This document shows positions 51,885 through 59,380 of a stretch of 64,000 nt of DNA, in pieces. Below the pieces are notes generated by a model. It saw only the letters and a list, made by a program, of their open reading frames with translations, did no database searches and was not told the origin of the DNA. This DNA is from a bacterium. GTDB lineage: Bacteria; Margulisbacteria; Marinamargulisbacteria; UBA817; JABISL01. The DNA is taken from positions 1 through 64,000 of the forward strand of contig JABISL010000045.1 in NCBI GenBank assembly GCA_018700055.1. Direction: 5' to 3'. The first letter of the stretch is position 1; each line of letters begins with the position of its first letter. The position numbers were made by a program, and so were the translations under genes.

Positions 51885-54269
51885 CTATTTCTTCTGGATC
51901 AGAACCTCCCAATGAGGCCCCACTTGTTCTTGCAATAAGACTGCATGTCCTTCTAACTTAACCGATCCAGGTACATTTTTGATGGGCTCCCCATCATCCA
52001 AAAGAATCTTCAATTGATCGCCTGATTCCATTGTTTCTAGAACCAATTTGGTTTTAACGAAGTTCATTGGACAACCTACGCCACGGTAGTCTTTTTCAAA
52101 CATCTGAATCGTCTTGGCTACAGGTTCCGCTTCCACCTCTGAATCCAATTCGTATCCTTCACGTTCCTTAATTACTTTTCCGTCAGTCGCTTTGAATCGA
52201 AGCGAATCATCCATGTTTTTGTATAGCGCCTCTACTTCACTAGTCAAAGCTAGTACCGCTGGTTCTTGAGCAAAAATTGCAGACACATCAGCGGCTTTAC
52301 CTAAGGCTAATAATGGGCGAAACTTTTCATCAATCAATCCAGCCGTCATGAAATGTTTTCCAAACAAGTCATACACTTGCTCATCTGTTTTAGCATCCAA
52401 CCCACGAGTTACCAATAACATTCTAGAAGCAGAAAACAGAATCTTTTGAATCGCATCAGGACGCTCTTCATCAGACCCCGCATCAAGAACCTTACGCGCT
52501 TTCTTGATCTGTTTTTTATCCACTTCAATCATATCGAACATTCCTGCCGAACATTCCGCCGTACCTAGTTCGTCCATAGACAAACGTCGCTTCGCACCAA
52601 AGTCAGTGTAGAATCCAGCATCCGCCTCATAAGTAGGAACATCACGATAAGAATCACATAGTGTTTTAATTAATGTATTGCCTTCTTCTTCTAGGAACGT
52701 GTTGTAATCAGCATAGGTTCCGGCTTTCTTTTTCTCAATCCAAACCTTTAGAAATGCGTTCACAAACTCAGGAATACGGTGAGACGCAATTTCATCCACA
52801 CGTTGGGCATACTTCATCTCACCCGCTTTCTCTACCTTCCCACCCGCAAGAATATTATAAGCAGGGTACATATCCCCATCCTTACGACCTACTTTTCCAA
52901 AGAACCCTAGATTAGCAACATGGTGCATCCCACAAGTATTCGGGCATCCACTCATATTTAAACGAAAATCAGGAATTATATCTAAGTCCAAATCAGTTCC
53001 TGTTAATTGATCCCGAATCGCAGAAGATAACCCACGTGGCAAACAAATCCCTAATTTACAGGTTGAAGCACCCGTACAATTGATCATGTTTCCGATAAAT
53101 GGCGCATGCTTCACTAAGGACTTCTTAAGACCTGTAATAACGTTATAGGCATTCCCTAAGTATTCAGTTGGTATGTTTCTCAAACGAATATTTTGATCAC
53201 GCTCACAACGCATTGTGTTCTCACCGAAGTTCAACAAGAAATCACATAATGAATTGGCATCAGCACGAAGTACATCACCCAACTCCAAAGGAATCTTAAT
53301 AGAAGACAACCCTTCTTGTTTTTGAGCAGTTACATAACGCTTTTTCCACAACTCAAACTCAGCCGTATCTACGGATTGAACTGCAAGGTCTGTTGATTTT
53401 GCAGAGTTATCAATAGACTCCAAAACCAAGTCCAACGACCGGTCATTTTTGATCTGATCATATTCTTCATGGAAGATTCGTTTAAACTCGTCTTCGCCTA
53501 CTTTTTTCCATAAAAACTTGATTCGTGAGGAATATTTACTACGACGGTTACCGTTTTTATCAAACATTACCTTCAAGGCTTTGGTTACATGGTAAACATG
53601 AGTATCAGGAACAAAGTCGAGCAAGGCATGCCCAACCATAGGCTTCGCACCCATTCCACCAGAACAGAATACCTGAAAACCTTTAACGCCATCTTTTACA
53701 GTGGCTACAAATCCCAAACAAGTTGACTGAGTATAAGTTGTATCATCAGGGCCATTGGACATTGAAATCTTCAACTTACGTGGCAAGTTCCAAGAGTCAG
53801 GCTCATCGATCATGCGAGTTGTTAATGCGATTGCATAAGGCTCAACATCAAAAACTTCTGTAGAAGAAATCCCAGAATCAATAGATGTCAAAATATTACG
53901 AACAGTGTTTCCACCGCCACCACGTGAACTTAGACCAACATCGTTTAGTCCACGTATAACCTTAATGACACCATTTACCAAGACATCATGAACTTGAACT
54001 TCTTGACGTGTCGTAAAATGAACCTCACCTGATCCATAAACGTCACCAACTTCAGACACCTTCTTTAACTGTGTAGGTGTAATCCCACCAGCAGCACAAC
54101 GTATACGTACCATATAGGTATGTTCCTGGCGTTGTTCATAAACCCCATGAGCGACACGAATCGCCTTAAACTTAACGGGATTAATACGGCCTTCTACATA
54201 CTCTTTAATATCACGATCAAACTGATCTTGTTCTGCATATAAGGTGTCTGGTACTTCATAAAATCGCAT
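51885..54269 (-). CDS. sir: Sulfite reductase hemoprotein fused to a TusA-like domain
   Basis: A 794-residue protein. Residues about 1-560 are a nitrite/sulfite reductase with both ferredoxin-like repeats (VRIRCAAGGITPTQLKKVSE; STRGGGGNTVRN-like SSRGGGGNTVRN) and siroheme/[4Fe-4S] cysteines in NCTGASTCKLGICLPRG and MSGCPNTCGMHH. A helical segment (about 600-690, KILFSASRMLLVTRGLDAKT) follows, then a TusA/SirA fold whose Cys733 is in DYRGVGCPMNFVKTKLVLE. Sulfite is reduced to sulfide; the TusA domain may accept or relay sulfur. In the Wolinella pathway Sir supplies bisulfide to the HcyS carrier. It lies 13 bp after the 248-residue unknown gene. Confidence 0.88.
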   Translation of the reverse strand: MRFYEVPDTLYAEQDQFDRDIKEYVEGRINPVKFKAIRVAHGVYEQRQEHTYMVRIRCAAGGITPTQLKKVSEVGDVYGSGEVHFTTRQEVQVHDVLVNGVIKVIRGLNDVGLSSRGGGGNTVRNILTSIDSGISSTEVFDVEPYAIALTTRMIDEPDSWNLPRKLKISMSNGPDDTTYTQSTCLGFVATVKDGVKGFQVFCSGGMGAKPMVGHALLDFVPDTHVYHVTKALKVMFDKNGNRRSKYSSRIKFLWKKVGEDEFKRIFHEEYDQIKNDRSLDLVLESIDNSAKSTDLAVQSVDTAEFELWKKRYVTAQKQEGLSSIKIPLELGDVLRADANSLCDFLLNFGENTMRCERDQNIRLRNIPTEYLGNAYNVITGLKKSLVKHAPFIGNMINCTGASTCKLGICLPRGLSSAIRDQLTGTDLDLDIIPDFRLNMSGCPNTCGMHHVANLGFFGKVGRKDGDMYPAYNILAGGKVEKAGEMKYAQRVDEIASHRIPEFVNAFLKVWIEKKKAGTYADYNTFLEEEGNTLIKTLCDSYRDVPTYEADAGFYTDFGAKRRLSMDELGTAECSAGMFDMIEVDKKQIKKARKVLDAGSDEERPDAIQKILFSASRMLLVTRGLDAKTDEQVYDLFGKHFMTAGLIDEKFRPLLALGKAADVSAIFAQEPAVLALTSEVEALYKNMDDSLRFKATDGKVIKEREGYELDSEVEAEPVAKTIQMFEKDYRGVGCPMNFVKTKLVLETMESGDQLKILLDDGEPIKNVPGSVKLEGHAVLLQEQVGPHWEVLIQKK

Positions 54270-54281
54270 CTGGGGTTACTC

Positions 54282-55028
54282 CTAAGACTTTTTGTTATTA
54301 ACTCGGGTTATTTTTTTGTTTACATTAACGGTTTCGGCTCTAAGAAACTCACGTTGTTTCGAGGCTTCATCCATTTCTATCAAGGTCTGGTCTGTATAAT
54401 GATTACGTTGTTCATCTTGTTTAATATCTTGTTGAACATCTACGGAACGATCATATCGTCGTTTATCTTCTTCGTTTTCGATATCCTTAAGTATAACTTT
54501 TGGGGCGGCGGAAACAACCTCTTTTCGATCCTTAACTTCAGATTTTCGATCCTGAAAATAAGACCCGTCCGACAGACTATCTGTTACCTCAGTCACGTTA
54601 TCCTTGGACTTAGACTCTTGTGCATCAGAGAACTCAAAGTCGCTCCCCATAACAGAGTTAAGCAAACTATTTACCTCAGCATCCAAACTCCCTACTTGGG
54701 AATAAAGAATACGTTTCTGAGCGATTAATGCATCCAATTTAGAATTATCTGTTTTCGAAGAAAGAGAAGAAGTCGCCATTGATTCCAAATCCACGCTAGA
54801 GGCACCAGAAGGAGTTCCCTTCTTAGAAACGCCTGATACAATCCGTTCAGACAAAGAGCCCGATCCCGCATTCCGCTCACCTGATTGAATCGCATCCGAC
54901 AGCTTAAGGTTACCGTAGCCATCCCCATCCTGCTCTACAGCCTTTTTCAATGCTTTTTCCACTTCATCTTGAGCCCTAGACTTATTAATATCCTGGTCGC
55001 TACTTTGGTTAATGTTATCTACTGACAT
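54282..55028 (-). CDS. Highly charged coiled-coil/disordered protein inside the sulfur operon
   Basis: A 248-residue hydrophilic protein with no signal peptide, membrane helix or Cys: MSVDNINQSSDQDINKSRAQ, a Ser/Gly-rich middle (GERNAGSGSLSERIVSG), a likely coiled coil (LIAQKRILYSQVGSLDAEVN) and a Lys/Asp/Glu-rich end. ATG 55028 has AAGGAG 7 nt upstream; the longer frame to 55307 is antisense-like overlap with hcyD. No family is recognised. It is 10 bp from hcyD and 12 bp from sir, so it is certainly co-transcribed. A scaffold for the carrier-protein enzymes is one idea; the composition is more like the effector-type proteins further right. Confidence 0.6.
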   Translation of the reverse strand: MSVDNINQSSDQDINKSRAQDEVEKALKKAVEQDGDGYGNLKLSDAIQSGERNAGSGSLSERIVSGVSKKGTPSGASSVDLESMATSSLSSKTDNSKLDALIAQKRILYSQVGSLDAEVNSLLNSVMGSDFEFSDAQESKSKDNVTEVTDSLSDGSYFQDRKSEVKDRKEVVSAAPKVILKDIENEEDKRRYDRSVDVQQDIKQDEQRNHYTDQTLIEMDEASKQREFLRAETVNVNKKITRVNNKKS

Positions 55029-55038
55029 ATGACTCTCC

Positions 55039-55440
55039 TTATACCCGGGTAATCGCCACGCTGGACACTGTCCCGTCTTGAATACGAAATGCCTTAAGGT
55101 CCGGTCGTTCCGCGGCCAAAGACACAATGATATAAACCATATTAGGGTCCTGTAATAAACGTAAATCTTCTTCTGACAAGCGAGCAGGTGACTCGGGATG
55201 AGAGTGGTAAACCACTTGTAACTGAAGGCCTTCATTTCGCGCATCTTTGACCACTGAAAACTGTTCTTTGGGATCAAATGTAAAATGGTCGTGGGCTTGA
55301 TCCACATTAGTCATCTCATAGTGCTTCGTTACTGTTGTCTCTTTCCCGGCCAAATACCCACATGACTCAATCGGATTTAACCGTTCAGAATGGGCTATCA
55401 TCTCATCTATAATCGTTCCAGGTATACTTATTTCTTGCAT
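55039..55440 (-). CDS. hcyD: JAMM/M67 metalloprotease (HcyD-like)
   Basis: A 133-residue zinc peptidase of the Mov34/MPN+ (JAMM) type. The motif is complete: Glu in NPIESCGYLAG and VVYHSHPESPARLSEEDL (HSHP-x7-S-x2-D). In the Wolinella homocysteine route, HcyD removes the residue after the di-glycine of the carrier HcyS and later releases homocysteine from HcyS-homocysteine; Mec+ acts similarly on CysO in actinobacteria. Here the carrier encoded in the same operon ends GGGSE and needs such trimming. It is 17 bp from hcyF. Confidence 0.85.
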   Translation of the reverse strand: MQEISIPGTIIDEMIAHSERLNPIESCGYLAGKETTVTKHYEMTNVDQAHDHFTFDPKEQFSVVKDARNEGLQLQVVYHSHPESPARLSEEDLRLLQDPNMVYIIVSLAAERPDLKAFRIQDGTVSSVAITRV

Positions 55441-55456
55441 CGAAATTTCTCCCTAC

Positions 55457-56260
55457 TTAAACTTTTAAGTCACAAACAGCTTGTTCGCCGTCTACCAATT
55501 CCGTCACAGTTGGGTTCTCCCCACACACTGGACAGTTTGGATTCTTTTTAAAATTAGACGTTCTGAATTTCATGGATTTGGCATCGAATATCAATAAGCG
55601 GTTGACCAATAAATCGCCCACACCAATGATATATTTAAGTACCTCTGCGGCTTGAATCGTACCCAACATTCCGGCTACAGCACCCAGGACACCCGCTTGA
55701 GAACAAGTAGGTACAGCATTGGCTGGCGGCGGTTGTTTAAATACACAACGGTAACAAGCTTCTCCAGGAACATGAGTCATTGTCTGACCATCGAATCTCA
55801 AGATTCCCCCATGTGAATACGGCTTGCCTGCAATCACACACGCATCGTTAATCAAAAACTTGGCCGCGAAGTTATCTGTACCATCAACCACAAAGTCATA
55901 GTCTTTAATCACATCCAAAATATTCTTGGAATGCACAATATCTTGATATGTAACAACATTAACATCAGGGTTAATCTCTTGAATCTTGTTCTTAGCAGAT
56001 TCCACCTTAGGTACACCAACATCCGGCGTAAAATGAATAACCTGACGCTGAAGATTAGATACATCCACAACATCGCCGTCAATAATACCTATCGTTCCTA
56101 CACCCGCTGCTGCTAGATAAAGAGCTATCGGAGAACCAAGACCACCGGCACCAATAACCAAGACCTTCGCATTAAGGATCTTTTCTTGGCCTTCACCACC
56201 TACGTCTTGTAATAATATGTGACGGCTATACCGTTCAACTTGTGCTTCTGTTAATGTCAT
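55457..56260 (-). CDS. hcyF: ThiF/MoeB/HesA-family adenylyltransferase (HcyF-like)
   Basis: A 267-residue E1-like enzyme that activates the C-terminal glycine of a ubiquitin-like sulfur carrier as acyl-adenylate. The ATP site is VLVIGAGGLGSPIALYLAAA, IIDGDVVDVSNLQRQVIHF provides the Asp and Arg contacts, and the structural zinc is bound by CYRC and CPVC. There is no rhodanese domain, so sulfur must come from another donor, such as bisulfide from sulfite reductase. The stop of metY and this ATG share one base (56260). It is adjacent to carrier, protease and MetY genes as in the Wolinella hcy cluster. Confidence 0.88.
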   Translation of the reverse strand: MTLTEAQVERYSRHILLQDVGGEGQEKILNAKVLVIGAGGLGSPIALYLAAAGVGTIGIIDGDVVDVSNLQRQVIHFTPDVGVPKVESAKNKIQEINPDVNVVTYQDIVHSKNILDVIKDYDFVVDGTDNFAAKFLINDACVIAGKPYSHGGILRFDGQTMTHVPGEACYRCVFKQPPPANAVPTCSQAGVLGAVAGMLGTIQAAEVLKYIIGVGDLLVNRLLIFDAKSMKFRTSNFKKNPNCPVCGENPTVTELVDGEQAVCDLKV

Positions 56261-57507
56261 TATGCACCTCCAAGTGCTTGCTTAAAGTCTTCAATTAAAT
56301 CATTTATATCTTCGATCCCAACAGAGACTCGAATCATCTCGGGAGTCACTCCCGCTGCTTGCTGTTGTTGCTCAGGGCGTCGCTGATAAATAGTAGATCC
56401 AGGATGAATCACCATCGTGCGAGTATCGCCTAAGTTCGCCATATTCTTAGCCAACTTAAGACCATCAATCACCGCGTACGCTGATTCTTTGGAGTGTAAT
56501 TCAAAAGAAAACACACTACCGCAGCCTAATGGAAACTGAGTATGAGCCAACGCTTGCTGCTTATGCCCATCCAATCGAGGATGATTAACCGCTTTCACTG
56601 CGTCTTGCTCGTCTAGGAATCGTGCCAACGCCTCAGCATTATCACTCTGACGCTGAACACGTAAGCCCATCGTCTCCAATCCAACATGAATCATATAGGC
56701 ATTCATCGGTGCCAATGTTGCACCACAATTATGAAGCCCATGCCATCTGACACGATCAATCAAAGCAAACTGCCCCATTCGCTTCGCCGCAATAGCCACA
56801 TCTGGAGATAAACAATCTTTCCAATTGAACAACCCCGTATCAACAACAAAGCCAGCGATAACACCACCATTGCCACTCATATACTTGGTAGCAGAGTGAA
56901 TAACTACATCCGCACCAAACGCCTTACTATCAAATAAATATGGACTCGTCATCGTACTGTCCACTACTAAAGGAATTCCTTTTTCATGCGCCAAATCTGA
57001 CAACGCCTTAATATCAGAGACTTCTGTCTTAGGGTTAGCAATCGTCTCTACAAATATAAACCGTGTCTTGTTTGTAACCGCATCTCGAACGGCATTGATA
57101 TCAGTGCTATCTACATAACGAACATTAATCCCCATCTTAGGAGCGGTCTCATCAAAGTAATCATAGGATCCACCAAATAAGAACTGAGACGATACAATCT
57201 CGTCGCCAGACTCACATAGCGCCATCACAACCGCACTAATCGCGGCCATTCCGGAAGACAACGCAGCAGATGCGACACCATTTTCGAGAACGGTAATCCG
57301 CTTTTCTAAATCAAAAACGGTTGGATTAGAAATCCGAGAATAAATATGCCCGAATTGACGTCCGGCAAACACATCTTCTAGATCCTTAGCCGTATCATAT
57401 GCATACGCGGCCGATTGATAAATCGGCTGCCCAGTAGCACCCGTAGCTTTATCTGGTTCTACCCCACCATGGATTAATTTTGTATTGAAGTTCCAATTTT
57501 TACTCAT
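56260..57507 (-). CDS. metY: O-acetylhomoserine sulfhydrylase MetY
   Basis: A 415-residue PLP enzyme of the cystathionine gamma-synthase group. The PLP lysine is in DVVIHSATKYMSGNGGVIAG, the Tyr/Arg pair in FGHIYSRISNPTVFDLEKR, and the MetY-type long loop FALIDRVRWHGLHNCGATLA is present. It makes homocysteine from O-acetylhomoserine and a sulfide donor, here probably the carrier thiocarboxylate. GAGAG lies just before the ATG. It is located between hcyS (30 bp) and hcyF (1-bp overlap). Confidence 0.92.
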   Translation of the reverse strand: MSKNWNFNTKLIHGGVEPDKATGATGQPIYQSAAYAYDTAKDLEDVFAGRQFGHIYSRISNPTVFDLEKRITVLENGVASAALSSGMAAISAVVMALCESGDEIVSSQFLFGGSYDYFDETAPKMGINVRYVDSTDINAVRDAVTNKTRFIFVETIANPKTEVSDIKALSDLAHEKGIPLVVDSTMTSPYLFDSKAFGADVVIHSATKYMSGNGGVIAGFVVDTGLFNWKDCLSPDVAIAAKRMGQFALIDRVRWHGLHNCGATLAPMNAYMIHVGLETMGLRVQRQSDNAEALARFLDEQDAVKAVNHPRLDGHKQQALAHTQFPLGCGSVFSFELHSKESAYAVIDGLKLAKNMANLGDTRTMVIHPGSTIYQRRPEQQQQAAGVTPEMIRVSVGIEDINDLIEDFKQALGGA

Positions 57508-57537
57508 AACAATCTCTCTTTATAGTTCTTTTTGTTC

Positions 57538-57753
57538 TTACTCTGACCCGCCGCCCATGAAATATAAGAATTCCACTGCGTCGCCTTCTTTTACCGTTGT
57601 ACTATCAAACGCGTCGCGATCTAATATCTCCCCGTTCAATTCCACTGATACCATCTCTGGCATTTTGACATCTTCTGCAACAAGAAGCTCAGAGACAGAT
57701 AGTGTCGCTTGAGATAAGTTTTTTTCTTCGCCGTTCATTTTAATTTTCATCAT
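57538..57753 (-). CDS. hcyS: ThiS/MoaD-like sulfur carrier protein ending GGGSE (HcyS-like)
   Basis: A 71-residue ubiquitin-like protein: MKIKMNGEEKNLSQATLSVS, VSVELNGEILDRDAFDSTTV and VEFLYFMGGGSE. ThiS and MoaD end in free GG; here Ser-Glu (or Gly-Ser-Glu) follows and must be removed before adenylation. HcyS in Wolinella ends in one extra Ala and QbsE and CysO-type carriers also need or use a JAMM protease. AAGGAG lies 4-7 nt before the two possible ATGs (57753, 57750). It is between cysK (7 bp) and metY. Confidence 0.88.
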   Translation of the reverse strand: MMKIKMNGEEKNLSQATLSVSELLVAEDVKMPEMVSVELNGEILDRDAFDSTTVKEGDAVEFLYFMGGGSE

Positions 57754-57760
57754 AATCTCC

Positions 57761-58702
57761 TTATTGATTGCCGTTATTAAATAATGTTGTGCTTAAGTAT
57801 CTTTCGCCAAAATCACACAAGATGGTGACGATCGTTTGTCCTTGAGACTCAGGTCGTTGCGCCAATTCAAGTGCAGCTGCAACATTCGCTCCGGATGACA
57901 TGCCGCATAAAAGACCTTCTAACTGAGCCAGTTGTCGCGTCAGTTCAAACGAACGTTCATTCGACACAAGAAGCACTTCATCTACAAGGTCCATATCCAA
58001 ATTCTTCGGAATAAACCCAGCACCTATCCCTTGAATCATATGAGGGCCTGGAGTTCCACCGGATATCACTGCAGAATCCTTAGGTTCTACTGCAATTGTT
58101 TTGAGGTCAGGAAGTCGGTCCTTAAGCATTCTCGAAATACCTGTGAATGTGCCACCGGTCCCAATTGTCGTCACAAACATATCTAGATTGCCATTCGTAT
58201 CAGTCCAAATTTCTTCTGCGGTAGTCCTTTGATGCATCATGGGGTTGGCCTTATTCTCGAACTGTTGAGGGATATAGGCGTTGTCCATAGAATCAGCCAA
58301 ATCAACGGCCTTATTAATTGAACCTTCCATCCCCAAGTGCGCCGGTGTCAGTACCGTTTTGGCGCCATACGCGGAAAGAAGCTTCCGTCTCTCTAAGCTC
58401 ATTGAATCAGGCATTGTCAGCGTTAATGAGTACCCTTTAACCGCACAAATCATCGCGAGAGCAATCCCTGTGTTTCCACTAGTCGGCTCGATAATTTCAG
58501 TATCTTTATTGATTTTGCCAGACTTTTCGCCCAGTTCAATCATGGCCAATGCGGCACGATCTTTAACAGACCCACTCGGATTGGCAAACTCAGCCTTAGC
58601 CAATACACGCACCCCTTTTATGCCATGCGCTTCTAGGATTCGATCCAAGGAGATCAAAGGGGTCTTTCCGACTAATTCCAATACTGATGATTTTACAGTC
58701 AT
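57761..58702 (-). CDS. cysK: Cysteine synthase (CysK/CysM family)
   Basis: A 313-residue PLP enzyme forming cysteine from an activated serine and sulfide. The PLP Lys is in EFANPSGSVKDRAALAMIE, the substrate loop is EPTSGNTGIALAMICA, the phosphate cup is TTIGTGGTFTGISRML, and the C-terminal part is LCGMSSGANVAAALELA. It could use O-acetylserine with free sulfide or, as CysM does, a carrier thiocarboxylate; the sequence alone does not decide. AGGAG lies 6 nt before the ATG. It is 8 bp after the Rrf2-type regulator; in Firmicutes CysK binds the Rrf2 regulator CymR. Confidence 0.9.
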   Translation of the reverse strand: MTVKSSVLELVGKTPLISLDRILEAHGIKGVRVLAKAEFANPSGSVKDRAALAMIELGEKSGKINKDTEIIEPTSGNTGIALAMICAVKGYSLTLTMPDSMSLERRKLLSAYGAKTVLTPAHLGMEGSINKAVDLADSMDNAYIPQQFENKANPMMHQRTTAEEIWTDTNGNLDMFVTTIGTGGTFTGISRMLKDRLPDLKTIAVEPKDSAVISGGTPGPHMIQGIGAGFIPKNLDMDLVDEVLLVSNERSFELTRQLAQLEGLLCGMSSGANVAAALELAQRPESQGQTIVTILCDFGERYLSTTLFNNGNQ

Positions 58703-58710
58703 AATCGCTC

Positions 58711-59118
58711 CTAAATACTATACGTTACCACATGCTCGGCTTTTTGCTTATCTGCAACTAACTCTTGCACTGTTTTTTCTAACATTACCTGTACATCTAA
58801 CTCAAATCGTTTCCAAAAAAAATGGAGTTCCCCATCCAAGTCCCCCGCTAAATCTAGCGGACCTTCTAATGCATAAACAATGGACCCAATCGTCAGATCC
58901 TGAGGGGACTTGGCCAATATATAGCCACCATAAGCACCACGCTGACTCTGAACAATGCCTGCTTGCTTAAGATCTTGTAATACCTTCTCTAGATATTTAA
59001 GTGGAATATCATGCGCATCAGCTATCTGATGAGCCTTCAACGGACCTTCTTGATAGCGATTGGCCAATTCATAAACCGCTCGTAATCCATATTTGCTTTT
59101 TTGAGACACACTAAACAC
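58711..59118 (-). CDS. Rrf2-family regulator (CymR-like)
   Basis: About 135 residues. The winged helix shows SQKSKYGLRAVYELANRY, IADAHDIPLKYLEKVLQDLK (recognition helix) and VQSQRGAYGGYILAKSP (wing). The three cysteines of iron-sulfur Rrf2 proteins such as IscR are absent, so it is of the CymR type, sensing cysteine status through a partner. GTG 59118 with GGAG 6 nt upstream is a better start than the ATG at 59139, which would lie in the operator. As first gene of the sulfur operon it probably represses its own operon through the palindrome at 59138-59162. Confidence 0.82.
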   Translation of the reverse strand: MFSVSQKSKYGLRAVYELANRYQEGPLKAHQIADAHDIPLKYLEKVLQDLKQAGIVQSQRGAYGGYILAKSPQDLTIGSIVYALEGPLDLAGDLDGELHFFWKRFELDVQVMLEKTVQELVADKQKAEHVVTYSI

Positions 59119-59137
59119 AACTTTCTCCAATTCATAC

Positions 59138-59194
59138 AATTCCCACCTGAATAGTAGGAATTAGAATTATAAACCTCATATATGGACTGGTCAA
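59138..59194 (-). promoter_or_regulatory. Promoter and palindromic operator of the sulfur operon
   Basis: On the minus strand TTGACC (59189-59194), 17 bp, TATAAT (59166-59171) is the best sigma70-type promoter in the window. The expected start point, about 59159, lies inside the palindrome AATTCC-N13-GGAATT (59138-59162). A palindrome over +1 just before an Rrf2 gene is a natural autorepression site; ATTCC/GGAAT half-sites resemble those of other cysteine-responsive Rrf2 regulators. Confidence 0.65.
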
Positions 59195-59380
59195 CACTCG
59201 CGAAAATCACAAATAAAACCTACAGAAAACATAGAATTAAAGATTGCAAACTGCCCGAAACAAACAATTAAATATCTAATTGTTATTTATTTATGAAATT
59301 TAATTAGCTGTTAATACGTTATTAATATATAAACACATAACAATCTGACAAAACAAACATACTACGAGGACTTAACGAAA

